Source: Favolaschia claudopus
Taxonomy: Eukaryota > Basidiomycota > Agaricomycetes > Agaricales > Mycenaceae
Assembly: GCA_037176885.1 (NCBI GenBank)
Contig: JAWWNJ010000061.1
Location: forward strand, 930,001-994,000
DNA: 64,000 nucleotides
Direction: 5' to 3'
Position numbers and translations under genes: made by a program. The notes beneath the pieces are model-generated. The model saw nothing but the letters and a program-made list of their open reading frames with translations. It did not search any database and was not told the DNA's origin. This document shows positions 53,378 through 64,000 of this stretch, piece after piece. Every line of letters starts with the position of its first letter. The stretch's first letter is position 1.

Positions 53378-54922
53378 TCACGGCAACAACGCCCCATCCT
53401 GCGCGAGAGCTTGCCCTTCTCTCATATATTCATCAAACAACGCCTTGTAGTCGCGGTGCCAGCGACTCAACGCCGGTCGACCCTGCGCAACATCCGCAGC
53501 GCCCCACATAACCCGTAACGCGTCAATCTAACAGACAATGTGAACAGTGTTCTCTCGTCGAAAGAATCGATCTTTACCTCAGGCAGCGTCTCCCCGTCCG
53601 GACAAAGGATGTAGAAGTCGCCTTTGGCTACACGCGAGAGCATGTAAGCTACAGTTTCGTCGGCGGTCCATGCACCGGCTGGCTTTTCTTTGCCGGAGTT
53701 GGCACCGGTGAGGCCTGTGAAGGTGTATCCCGGTCTGAGAAATACGGTTAGCTGTGGTGGGAGACACAACGATATTTACTCACACAAACAAATGCGCACT
53801 GACTCCTCCTCCGTGCCCGTGTCCACCATTCCTCTCTCTCAGCGCGTGTGCCAGGCCCTCGGTCAATGACTTGACGGCAGCTTTCGAGGCATTGTAGGCG
53901 GTGTTACCTCTGAACCGAATGGCGAACAGTCAGCGCTGGTAGGAGAAAAAGAGTGTTGTCATACGCACGGTGGATTCGTGATCCCCTGCTTGCTCCCCGT
54001 GTTGATAACCATTGCGGGGTTTTCCTGGTGTAGCATCGCCTGATCAAAAAGAAAAGATTAGACTTCAAATGACACGTTGTCTGCTATCTGAGATAAGTGC
54101 GAGACGTCACTCGCGAGTCGCGATACCGATAACCCAACGGTATGATTTGCGCGCTGGCTTGGCCGCGGCGGAAAAATAGAGATGAAGCTTACAGGGACAA
54201 AGACTTGCTGAACATTAACGATGCCGAAGAGATTCACATTGAAGACGGCATGCCATGCGTCAAGGCCGCCCCAGGAGGTGCCTAGCGTCGTTGAGGCTGA
54301 TACGGGTGAAACGAGAAGAGGTGGCTCCACCATTGACACCATCGAGACCACCAATCCCGGCGTTGTTCATGAGTACAGCAACCTGGAAACATAATCCTCG
54401 TGGGCATATAAACGTTGGGAACAAAAGTATCCTCACTTCACTCCAAGCATCGTACACCGTATCCTTTAGCTTTTCTACTTCGGCCACGACCGATACATCC
54501 GTGGGTACGACGAGCACGTTCTGTTCGCCCACCTGAGCAGCGAGACTTGCTGCGAGAGCGTTAAGTGCGGGGAGAGTGCCGGGAACGTCTGCGAGCGCGA
54601 TTTTCATGTTGAGTTGGGCAAATGCACGCTGTGTGGTTGGTTCAATACGAACTTCCAATGAATACACGACGATATGCGACGCACCGCTGCGGCGCTACCA
54701 ATACCGCCCGCTGCACCAGTGATGACAACAACTCTACCCTCCTGCAAAACGGGGTGGGTACCGTCCGGGTCAACAGCGTTCGCGGGATCGAAAGAGGCCG
54801 AGCCGAAGAGGGCGCTATGTCGAGGGTGAGTTGATTATCCAATGGTTTAGAGCAAGTGCTCACGGGCGCTTTGGGGAAGTTCCACGCGAGCGCGTCGACG
54901 AGCGCGACGAGGTCGACAACAT
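53378..54922 (-). CDS. short-chain dehydrogenase/reductase (classical SDR)
   Basis: Nine exons join in phase to 334 residues: 54922-54864, 54814-54685, 54628-54437, 54382-54352, 54281-54193, 54039-53969, 53909-53784, 53734-53578, 53527-53378. The Rossmann motif GRVVVITGAAGGIGSAA covers the TGxxxGIG at residues 52-59, followed by ADVPG, VPTDVS, the NNAG strand, FNVNLFG, INTGSKQG and the catalytic YNASK (Tyr196, Lys200), then PGYTFTGLTG. The exon 54382-54352 is 31 nt, and its following intron is needed to reach GTSWGGLDAW in frame. Cofactor is probably NADP(H) or NAD(H); substrate unknown. A Ser/Arg-rich leader of about 20 residues precedes the domain and could be a targeting sequence. Confidence 0.9.
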
Positions 54923-56113
54923 CGTAGAGAGAGATTGACGATGCGGATGACGCGATGATCACCGTATCGTTCGATCAACAAGTGTAAATACCGTGCTGAA
55001 GTGGGACGAGATTTCAGCCAAAAGCAAAGCAAAAGCAAAGATTGGGGAAGTCGGAAAGGTAGTCGGTGGTCGATCTCGCAATTTTAGACGCGATGCCAAG
55101 AGATGAATTTCATTCAAGTCGTATTAGTTGGCGGACGTCACGGGATGCTCTTGTAGCGGTTTATCCAGAACTGAAAACTGAAAAAGTGGGGCTGGAATGA
55201 GAAAGCTTTAAGGTATTCAAAGAGGCGGAAGGGCCGTATGATTGAACGCATACAAGATGTACACAGTAAATCACCTAGAAACAATGAAAGGAATGCTCAA
55301 CCGACCTAAGGAAATAGCTGACCAAATTGATCAGAGAGTTCTGAGCTTGACTGAAAGACAGGGTGCAGAGCATGCAGTCGAAGAACGTCGAGTTTGCTGA
55401 GTTTCCGCGGATTTTCTTGAGAAATCCGAGTGTCTACATTGGCCGAAATTCCAGACCAAGTTGATATCGAAAGACCCATTTTCCGATGTCCGAACAGAGG
55501 GATTGTCGAAAATAACCCACAGTGAGTAGAACTTGATGATATCGGTTTGTTGTTGGAAGATTCAAGGCTCCTTTGGAATTGAAGACATTGAGCACAGGCA
55601 TCAGACAATCTGTGTGCGATGGCGCAAAGACGAGGAACCAGCCTGAGTGAATCGACGTATTTGTTCGGCGAGCTATACATTCCAGAATCTCGCCCAGTGC
55701 ATGAGATCTTTGTGGAATCTTTGATTGCGGCTTGGAATCTCCAGACTTCGAGCTGGACAATCCGCCAAGTCACCTACACTAGCAGTAGCTTATAGATGTC
55801 TCGTGGGAGATACCAGAAAGAGGAACCCAGCGCCTCTGTCGACCCTTGCATCAGGTTCAAGTTGTGAACAGCCCAGGAACTTGGGATGAGTGGGCTTGAC
55901 GACTCAGACGAGGTGGTTGGGGAAGGAGAAAATCGCCATCACGTGGAGGAACGAGTGTGACAATTGTCGTGACGCTTCGCGTTTACAACTTGCTCCTAAC
56001 CTGCAGCTTCGATCTGGAATTTAATCTAAAAGTCCAATAAGGGTACCCGTATGCTGGCTCTTACAATCCTTATTATGGCTAACCTACGACTTTGCGACTC
56101 AGATCGTCTTAAG
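54923..56113. other. intergenic, no gene recognised
   Basis: 1.2 kb divergent region. A 155-codon frame on the minus strand (55773-55306) overlaps another frame of similar quality and has no motif. Near 55950-55985 the plus strand has CACGTG-like and GTGACGCTTCGCG words similar to those upstream of the Zn2Cys6 gene. Confidence 0.45.
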
Positions 56114-57415
56114 ATGGCCAAACGATTGAAAACTCGAACCCGTCGCCCTCAAGTCACACTCAAAGCTGCACCCGCCGCGCCGTCGCGGCCTTCCCCTACA
56201 TTATCTATTCCTCCAGAGATTTGCGCTATCATTTGTGGCATGGTGGCAGACAAGCAGGACCTTCTGGTTTTGTGTACAATCTCGAGTGCCTTCCGTTCCG
56301 AGGCCGAACCTTTCCTGTACCGCTCTGTCAACCTGTCCCAAGGTTTAGACGGTTTAGTCTACCTGCGCAGACTAAATTCGTGGGCAACTGCCACCTCAAA
56401 GCACACATATCTGGCCAAATATGTTCGCTGCCTCATCATCCGCCTTCCGGAAACGGTGGCATTGGAGGCATCCACCTTCACGAAACTCGGACGTGCGCTT
56501 GCCCAATGTGTTAACCTCGAAGAGCTCCGCATCTTCAGTCCATTGCGGAGCAATTATGGCTCTTTCCAGGGATCGTTAATTAACAAATGCTCGTTCCGAC
56601 TGACGACATTTGAGAATCATTACTTTGACAACAAGTGTATAATGGAGTTCTGGAGGAGGCAGACAGAAATTCGCGTGGTGGTGAGCGATCGCGATGTGTG
56701 CTCTATGGACGCACAGTCGATGATTCTCCCCAAACTTGTCGCTGCAAAGGCGTATAATGCGGAAGATCTTCCTGTCGAGCGGTCTCTGGAGCGTATCGAA
56801 GTGGCATATTTCAAGAACTTTTCTCGTTTGGTGCGATACGGAGCGAGCCTCACGACCTTGAATCTCTTCGCTGGCTGTAGCATTGAACACACCGTCCGAC
56901 TGGTCGCCGATACGCTTCCGAACCTTGTGCATTTCGGGATTCTGGAGAGGGAGGAGGACCTCGACCGCTCCATAAACGTTGGTCTCAGCATCCTTTTGAT
57001 ACTCAATTCACTCACTATTTATGCTCTATAGCCCGAACGCGTTAATCATTTTCGCCAATGCTACATTCCGAAAGCACGGCTCTGGCAGTTCAAAAAACTC
57101 GAGACCCTCATACTCCAGCCCAAGGGATACAGGGATTTGGCTGTCAGCGCACACCACCATCCTCATGCAGCAATGGCAACTGGAGTCAGAGAAACATATC
57201 ACTCTCTGGCCAGTTTGTCTGGCATATCTGACGCAGGTCGCGAAATAATGGCTGCGTGCACAACCCTCCGTCGCGTCGCAATCTCCGCCAAAGTCTCAGA
57301 GATACACGGCGGTGTATTGACGAGGTCTCATCCTGAAGGTGCTATTCGTGAGGAGCCAAAGACCTGGACTGAAATCCAGGCGTTTTCTATGTTTTGGGAA
57401 CCCGTAGACCGGTGA
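56114..57415 (+). CDS. F-box-like protein, family 2 copy 3
   Basis: Exons 56114-56977 and 57032-57415 give 415 residues. The start at 56114 (MAKRLKTRTRRPQ) aligns with the other copies; the frame is also open from 56051. An insertion rich in Ala, Pro and Ser precedes the F-box-like SIPPEICAIICGMVADKQDLLVLCTISSAFR block. Downstream blocks LGRALAQCVNLEELRIF, GSLINKCSFRL, FWRRQTEIRV and LPNLVHFGIL match copies 1, 2 and 4. The 54 nt intron (56978-57031) contains stops, which proves that splicing is required here. The second exon is more diverged from copies 1 and 2 and ends FSMFWEPVDR. It is in tandem with copy 4. Confidence 0.78.
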
Positions 57416-57867
57416 AGAGGATCTGGAATAAAAGGGCGGAGTCATAGGAAGAAGGGAACAGAAAAATGGATAAATGTAGCGTACTTAATGAGAAAAGAAA
57501 CCGCGGAGCACGAGGACTTTGCGTCGGCACTCGAAATAAATTGAAGACAATATCGGGATTGGGAGAGGCGTGCGGACCAGTGCCGCCGTTGTTCGTGCGA
57601 CGCGCCAAAAACTTTGAATGAGCTAAAATCGGAATCGTCTGATCACCGGGTCTTGCTCGGAGTGCAAAGTTAATATTCTCGAGCCACAGCACCGCTTGAA
57701 TTCGCCATCAGTCACAACCACGTGATGATATGACGGTTTTGATCTCAGTTTCCCACTTTTCTTGTTTACCGCTATCACCACATATTCCTATTACACGGGC
57801 ACCCTCGGTATGTTTCTCTACCTCATCTTTATCTCGTAGCTCACTCTAGGACTCAGTTTCACCTAAA
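57416..57867. other. intergenic between tandem F-box copies
   Basis: 452 bp. It contains a CAGTCACAACCACGTGATG element near 57711-57729, again combining GTCAC with CACGTG. No open frame of interest. Confidence 0.5.
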
Positions 57868-59121
57868 ATGGTCAAACGCGCTAAAACTACAACACGCCGA
57901 CTGCATTCTGAGATCGACGCGACGACGCGACGACACGGCGTCCCCCCACCCTTATCCCTCCAGAAATCTGTGCAATGATCTGCGACATAATTTCGACCAA
58001 GCGAGGACTTCGCGCCTTATGCATGGTGTCCCGCACCTTTCGATCACAAGCCGAACGCCTCCTCTACCATTCGGTTGACCTACGCGTCGATGAAAAAGAA
58101 TGGGGCTCTACGCGGAGGCTGAAATCATGGTCAACGTCTACGTCGAAGAATCCATACCTCGGCGAATACGTACACTCACTGGTTCTCCAACTCCCGCTAT
58201 CATTGGAGCCTTCCATCACTAGCAAGCTTGGGCGCGCGTTGGCACTGTGCGTCAATCTGAAGGAGCTACGCGTCTTTGGACCAAGCGAGAACCCCCGCTA
58301 CGGCTCCTTTCAAGGCTCATTGCTAAATAAATGCTCGTTCCGCCTGACAAAATTTGTCAATCATTATTTCGACGAAGGATCGATCATGCGCTTTTGGCGA
58401 AATCAAACCGAGCTTCGCCTGCTGGACTGTGAACGCAATGTCTGTGCTCTGGACCCAGTAGCGAAGCTGCTTCCCAATATCATCGCCATGAAGACGAACG
58501 ATATCGGCAATCTTCCAGTGGGAAGGGCTTTGCAGCGGATCGAGACCTCGCTACTCGTATATATACCCCAATTGATGCGATACGAGACAAGCCTCACGAC
58601 TGTGAATCTCTGGCAACCACGTTGGCAGGTCCACTGGCTGAAACAGCCTCGTGAGAGCGTCATCGACATGCTGATCAGGCAGGTCGCCGAAACCCTCCCG
58701 AATCTGTTGCATCTAGGGATTCTCGACATGTACCCAGGTGTGCGTAATTTGCATCTCTTTTTTAGATCTTGTGACTTGCTCACTATTTGAATAGTACCAA
58801 CTCGACTTCCATCTCGGCGGCATATCTCAAATGACCCTACGCCGATTCAAACGACTAGAAAGTCTGATACTCCAGGTCCAACATATCAGTTATTTCGTTG
58901 TGGATGGTGTCAGTCAAACTCACCACTCTCTGGACGAGTACGACGGCATACTTAACGTGGGTCGAGACATCATGGCTGCCTGTCCGACGCTGCGCCGTGC
59001 CGCCATCTCCGCCAACGTCACATCCGAGCGGGGAGGTATTTTGACGAGGTCTCATTCCGACAGTGCCATCCACGAAGAACTAACGACTTGGCTTGGGGTG
59101 CAGGCATCTTCGATGTTTTAG
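57868..59121 (+). pseudogene. F-box-like protein, family 2 copy 4, frameshifted by an 8 bp tandem duplication
   Basis: The expected start MVKRAKTTTRR (ATG 57868) is followed by a direct repeat, GACGCGAC twice, at about 57923-57938. The frame then runs into TGA within the F-box region. From 57951 onward the correct frame (IPPEICAMICDIISTKRGLRALCMVSRTFR) is offset in a way that removal of exactly one 8 bp copy would correct. The rest is intact: first exon to 58739, intron 58740-58794, second exon 58795-59121, ending LGVQASSMF. Blocks LGRALALCVNLKELRVF, GSLLNKCSFRL and LPNLLHLGIL match the other copies. Translation from Met 57975 could still make a protein lacking the start of the F-box. Confidence 0.72.
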
Positions 59122-59955
59122 CCCCACTGTCTCGTCGATGTCAGAGTGCTCGTAATTGTTCTCGTATCGAAAGTGTGTCGCGTCTTTCCTTCATGGTGTT
59201 CACGAAGTTGAATCGCGTCTCCTCCAGCCTCGTCGTCGCCTAAGGACGCGTATAATCGCGACTCCAAGGAAGCTCAGACTCGTACAACCTAGCGGTCTAC
59301 ATAGACTAGCGAACTGTATACCTGGAGGCTGGCTGCCAGATCCCACTCTCCATGTTCCTCCATTAAATTTATAATTAAGAATGTTTATTTTATTTTGGAC
59401 AGCGAAGCCACCCATTCTCCATGCTGAAGTCGCGTCCATCCAGCCTCACGCAAGAAAGCAATTAGCGACCGGAATATCTGAATAATAATCAATTAACAGA
59501 TATCAACCAACAAGAATGGGACAGGATTCCGAAGAGTAATACCGCTACAAGAGTACAATCCTATGTACTGTACTACGCAATATGTACCGTGAAGCCGCGA
59601 GCAAAGTCGTAACAAAGATAACGATCGTGAGTGGGTCGTGTCGCATTCGTATCGAGACGATGAAAGGGGTATGTAGGCAAGCAGGAAACGAAAATGAGAG
59701 CGAGATATGTAAGAAATATATGTATGCATAAATTAGGGTGCCGGCTGTTAAGAAAGAGCGGGTACGTAGATCGTCATCATCATCCTCTTCCTCAGGTGAA
59801 AGGATCAAAGGGAGCGTGCGTGCGCCTCGGTGTGTGGGGAATCGTCGTCCTTCGAAATCGGTGGGCACTAGCATCTGCTGGCTGGCAAGTCACTGGCATT
59901 CGCTTCGGCTCCTTACGAGCCTCTACCGCATCCCAGCCTTCGCTATACCGCCCAC
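59122..59955. other. intergenic, convergent, AT-rich
   Basis: 834 bp between convergent genes. Small open frames on both strands (for example 59545-59874 minus) have no motif. Only 3' untranslated sequence is likely. Confidence 0.5.
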
Positions 59956-62171
59956 TCATCCCCAACCCCCGCCCCCCTCCCGCCCGCCGAAATCCCCCAA
60001 ACCCCACCCCCACCCCCCCCTCCCCGCACTAATCCTCTCCCTCTCCTCCATGCCGCCCCCGCCCAACCCCAACCCCATCCCAGGCCCAGCAGTCAACCCC
60101 CCCGCAAACCACGAAAGCCACCCCCCTCCCTCCCCCTCTTCGCTCCCGTCCCCATTCCCCCGTTTTCTCCCATTCCCCTTGCCCTTGGATTTACTCTTCC
60201 CCGACCTTACGGTCGCCTTGCCCTTGCCCTTCCCCGTCGACGCCGCATAGCTTTCCGGCAACTCCGCAAAACTAATCCGCTTCGCAGAAGGCGTCGACGC
60301 GCCGCTGCCCGGTCTACTCCGCCTCGTCCCAACAACACCAAAGAACAAACTGCTGCTTCCAAATTCTCTTTCTTTCGCAGTCGGCGGATTGCTATTGCTC
60401 GGCCCCGCCTCCGCGTTATTCGGTGTCGTCGATATAGGCGTCGGCGGCGCACTCAGGCTATTCCGGTTTTTGCCCTTCATGATGCCCACGGGCGGCGCAG
60501 GCGCAGGCTGCGTAACGCTATGCCTCCCGCCTTTCGAGAACAACCTTGATACAGAGGCGGTAGCTGTTGACGGGGCGGCGTGCGCTGCAGGCGGTGGAGT
60601 TCGCGGGAGGAACTGCTTCTTTGGCGGCGGAGGGGGCTTCGGCGCTACAAAAAGTCAATAAACTATGGTTCGAACATTAGAAATGACACACCTTCGTCCA
60701 AAATCCGACGCAAAGCACTCCTCGCCTCCTTCGCCCTTCCACATTCAGTGCTATCACACTCGGAGCTTTGGGTTGAATGTGTGGGACTCTCAGAAGGCAG
60801 GTTTGCGATAATCTGGGACGAATTTGGGTGGATGGTCAAGCGCAAGTCCGGTGTCGAGTGCGAAAGGCTAGACGGTTGTGGTTGTAGAGTTGGTCTCGAC
60901 GACAAACTCCTCGACTCGCTTCGGCCTCTCTTCGTGCTTTGACTGAAATTGGAGCTTGTTCCCAACTTGGGCGAGAGCTTCGAAGACAAACCCGCGAGAG
61001 AGGCTATTGTCGGGAGGCTCCCTGCGATATTGGGCAGCGTGGGAGAGAACGCAGCGCGGCCCGAGGACGAGGACGACGAATGCGTAGGAGGTTTGGGTGC
61101 AGTGCCCACAGCATTCCGCAGCGCAGCGGCAGCGTCGGGGGCCCAATCACGCGCACCGACCGTCACCCACTCGTTTTCCTCCGGTCGGCCCTTATCGCGG
61201 GGAAAGGTGAAGGGTTGCGGACGGGGTAGACCATCCACGGTTTGTTGAGGCGGTCGACTTGGATGGTATCTGTAGCTGTAGTCGCTCTCTGCTCGCGGGA
61301 GGCCATCGCTTGGTCGCTGGGGCAATTCCTCCTCGTCCCTCGATGGACTCCAATCACTCGGCGGAGCACGCAAGCCAATTGTTGAGGGCAGAGCAATGTG
61401 CCCATCGTCGAAGGAATCGAGCACATTGGCGTCGATATACTGGGTGAGTGCACGCGGAGCAGGTGCTACCAGACGTTGACGTGCAGCCGGAGCCATGCGC
61501 AGTCCACCTGCCCCGGTCGACGTGCCGCTGCCATTCGAAGTATACGACGTAGTACTCGTGTAAGAAGTCGTCGAAGCCGTCGGGGAAGTAGAACGCGGAG
61601 AAAAATATGAGACCGATGAACGCGATGAGACGGGCGCGGGGTCAAGCGATGGACGTCGCTTGGGTGGTTTTCTTGTCGACACGGGCGACACCGATGCAGG
61701 CAAGGAGGAGCTGACCAGGTCGTCAACATCGCGGGCTATCGCCGCGAGATCGTCGGCCCAAGCCGGCTCGCGTCCACTTGGCATTCGAACAGGTCTCGTC
61801 GCAGCAGGTGGTGACAGGTCCCGGAAAGGCTCAGGAGCGATGGTAGGCGACATAGAAGACTGCAGAAGGGCGTTTGAAAGTTCCAGAGCGTGTACACTGC
61901 GTTCTAGTAGCGAGTCAAGCAAATCGTCTTGCTGGTGCTGGCCATGCATCCGGGGACTTGAGGCTCGTCGTCGGTGACTTCTACGGTGTTGACTCGAGCG
62001 GGGAGAAGCTGGTGTTGAAGGCTCCTCGTCGTCGGCATCGTCAGCTTCGTATTCTGGTGGTGGAACGACGTCGCGCCAGGCCATGTACTCTGGCAGCGTG
62101 CTCGTCGTGTCCGACGACAAGCGTAGTGCAGAGACCTTCTTGCGGTGGGTCCGGCGGCCATTGCTCGCCAT
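59956..62171 (-). CDS. large disordered protein of unknown function
   Basis: Exons 62171-60692 and 60644-59956 join in phase 1 to 722 residues. The N-terminus is basic (GRRTHRKKVSALRLSS). Short better ordered blocks are LPEYMAWRDVVPPPEYE, DDLLDSLLERSVHALELSNALLQSSM, WADDLAAIARDVDDLV and, before the intron, KEARSALRRILDE. Most of the rest is Ser/Pro/Thr-rich. The second exon continues with a proline run, KRISFAELPESYA, lysine-glycine repeats (GKGKGKATVRSGKSKSKGKG) and a glycine/tryptophan-rich end. The pattern suggests a scaffold or regulator with short linear motifs. No family is recognised. The stop at 59956 lies in a C-rich stretch (plus strand) where a sequencing error could alter the end. 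Confidence 0.65.
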
Positions 62172-64000
62172 CGTCGTTGGCGACGACGACGGTGGTGTGA
62201 AAGGAAAGTAAAACGCTCGGTCCGCAATCCCTTTCGATTACGTGATATTTTAGCAAAAATGCGTCATAAATCGGATTAAAAACATAAATTTCGAGTCCTG
62301 GCAGGCTACACCACCGTTTGTTCCGGACCTCCGGAGGACGTTTTGACAGATGCTGTTAGCTGACATCTCCGAAACATTCCCTGGAGACCGAAACATCGAT
62401 TCCCAGACAATCCGTCGGCGATGATGTCCTGGGGACATTCTGCGCTGAAGCTCTCCAGGACATTAGAGCCAGTTTGCTGACGGCGCTTGCCATAAATAAT
62501 ATTTGAATTGCTTCTTAAATTCGATCAAAATACAAATAAAAAAATGGTATTGCAAGCAACAAAAGTATACATTGAGTGGCTACACAAATGATTCTAGGAG
62601 GGAGAGGAGAAGAGGAGGGAGAGGAAGTAAATGATAATTTTCCGGAAGATGGAGAGAAAGAGAGGTGGGGAGAGGGCCGAAGCGTGTTGATGAGAGAGGC
62701 TTGGGGAGGACGACGGCAAGGACTTTGATGAAGGTTTGCATGGGTTACACTCTTGAGAAGTTTTCAGCTTGCGGCCTTGGACTCTTGCGACCGTTGTCTT
62801 GCAGTCTCAGCCTTGCACAGTGAGGTTCTTGGATCTTGCGGACTTGCGACTCTTGCCTGAGGTGGAGAGATCTTCGTGCCACAACGGACTTGAAGAGGCT
62901 TGAAGATTGAAGCTTGAAGGGATGTTGAGGAGAGATGACAGTGTCAGAGGCTTCGAGCTTCCTTCTGGGGTGTCGTGAAAGACGAGGAGTTTGGAGGGGG
63001 GATGAGGGAAGAAGACAAGAGAGTGACGTGGCAGCGGAGACCGTAATGACAAACATCACCATTGAATGATGCCACGTCATGATGCGATGTGGGGACTTCA
63101 TCGTTTTCTCGAGTTCGACGCCAAATCCAGCAGCAAAAGGTTGCGTCCGCTCGAGGAACTTCATGAACTTCCTTGGAATACATTGTGCATTCAATACTAA
63201 GTCACAAGGAGTTTATTGGGGGATATAGCTACTCCAAATACAGTACTTGTTGAATCAGACGAGCTTAAGATTCCAGTATATATCTTAAGATTTGAACAAC
63301 CTTCTAGGATGTCCTTCAACCATCCACAGACTGTCCCAACCACGCTTCTGAGGACATTTCGAAATTGAGAGCTGTTGGAGCTCGCAAATCATGGTTCCGA
63401 GGACATCACACCTCGGACATTATTTTGACATTTGAATAAAATGGTGGTGTACTAGCTATACCAAGGCCCTCCGGGCACGCCTGGTACCTCAGCGCTTATC
63501 TTTTCCCCTCTTAACTTACCTCGCCTTAGTGTTTCCCCTCTTGACTCATCTGTTGACAGATTGTGTTAGAGACATAGTTGTTGACGCACTGTCACTTAAT
63601 TTTGAATGGAACAACTTGAATAATTGCGCTTTTACTCATATACAGGATTGCGGTAGTTAGATAGACGTCCCAAAATTCGCCAGCTCAAATTGGGACTTGC
63701 AGCACCGCAGGCTATACTAGTAGTCAAGAATGAACAAATAATATTTATCGCTACTTACCGCAAACTAAGTACTACACTCAACCGTAGATGCCTGAGGTGC
63801 ACTCAACCGTCAATTGCTAGGTGATATGATATGATATCCTGGATTCCTGCGGTTGAATGCTGACCAGTTGGCAGTTTCTCGGGATCATCTCAGATTCTCA
63901 TTGCACCCATTCGGTACACCTGACTCTGGATTCCACTCACCACTTGCTCACTGAATATAAGGCCTTTGTTCAAACAGATTTCGAGAGAGAACCAACGCGC
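62172..64000. other. gene-free, repeat-like region at the right edge
   Basis: 1.8 kb AT-rich DNA without a convincing gene. The word GGACATT recurs near 62435, 62458, 63352 and 63415, the last two around a CCGAGG...CCTCGG hairpin (about 63400-63420). A CTCAACCGT repeat occurs at about 63780-63810, ATATGAT tandem words near 63825, and a TATAAGG box near 63958. The region could be part of a mobile element that continues outside the window, but no terminal repeats or transposase were found. Confidence 0.35.

Noticed and set aside
55306..55773. 155-codon minus-strand open frame
   Set aside because: Another frame on the same strand (55760-55434) is equally open; neither has motifs or splice support.
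62745..63194. 149-codon minus-strand open frame
   Set aside because: The DNA consists of repeated CTTGA/GACTTG-like words and the translation is low complexity without motifs; it lies in the repeat-like end of the window.
1..64000. CRISPR arrays, telomere repeats, rRNA, prophage or biosynthetic gene cluster
   Set aside because: No regularly spaced direct repeats, TTAGGG runs or rRNA-like segments were seen. The P450, the acetyltransferase and the dehydrogenase are far apart and not accompanied by a PKS, NRPS or terpene synthase.

Overview
The window is nuclear DNA of a filamentous basidiomycete, most likely an agaricomycete mushroom-forming fungus. Evidence: about 25 recognisable protein genes packed at about one per 2.5 kb on both strands; nearly all are cut by 40-70 nt introns with GTRNGT donors, CTNAC branch points and YAG acceptors; the protein set includes F-box families, a Zn2Cys6 regulator, a multi-intron P450 and a DUF6533-type membrane protein. 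No rRNA, tRNA, CRISPR array or bacterial-type operon was seen. All exon structures were worked out by hand from reading-frame continuity, splice signals and remembered family motifs; no database was searched.

Layout. 0-5 kb: end of a DUF6533-like membrane protein (+), a 10-exon cytochrome P450 (-) and the complex I assembly factor NDUFAF3 (+). 5.4-11.3 kb: two head-to-head F-box paralogues around a 3 kb gene-poor spacer with CTAC-rich repeats. 11.5-15.4 kb: a ubiquitin-like-fold protein (-) and a membrane-anchored histidine acid phosphatase (+) share a 114 bp promoter, followed by complex I subunit NDUFA8 (+). 16-21.5 kb: a protein made of a duplicated exon (-), a 16-exon Zn2Cys6 transcription factor (+) and an unknown 5-exon gene (+). 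22.4-29.3 kb: three minus-strand genes (a single-pass membrane protein, a REEP/TB2-HVA22 protein with a long disordered tail, an unknown protein). 29.9-39.5 kb: an F-box gene, a KHA1-type K+/H+ antiporter, splicing factor BUD31, a GNAT acetyltransferase and a mitochondrial lipoyltransferase. 39.7-50.9 kb: a pair of F-box paralogues flanks a head-to-head thioredoxin-like ER protein and KEX1 carboxypeptidase, followed by two more F-box genes. 52-62 kb: a small charged protein, a short-chain dehydrogenase, two tandem F-box genes (one frameshifted) and a long disordered protein. 62.2-64 kb is gene-free and repeat-like.

Housekeeping genes (NDUFAF3, NDUFA8, BUD31, KEX1, lipoyltransferase, KHA1) are interleaved with nine F-box or F-box-like loci from four sequence families plus a small relic of a tenth. 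F-box proteins choose targets for SCF ubiquitin ligases, so the window is a site of recent, local birth and decay of ubiquitin-ligase adaptors. The most unusual signals are in these copies: a nonsense/frameshift segment that may have been turned into an intron, an 8 bp tandem duplication that breaks a frame, and in-frame introns that only comparison of paralogues reveals.
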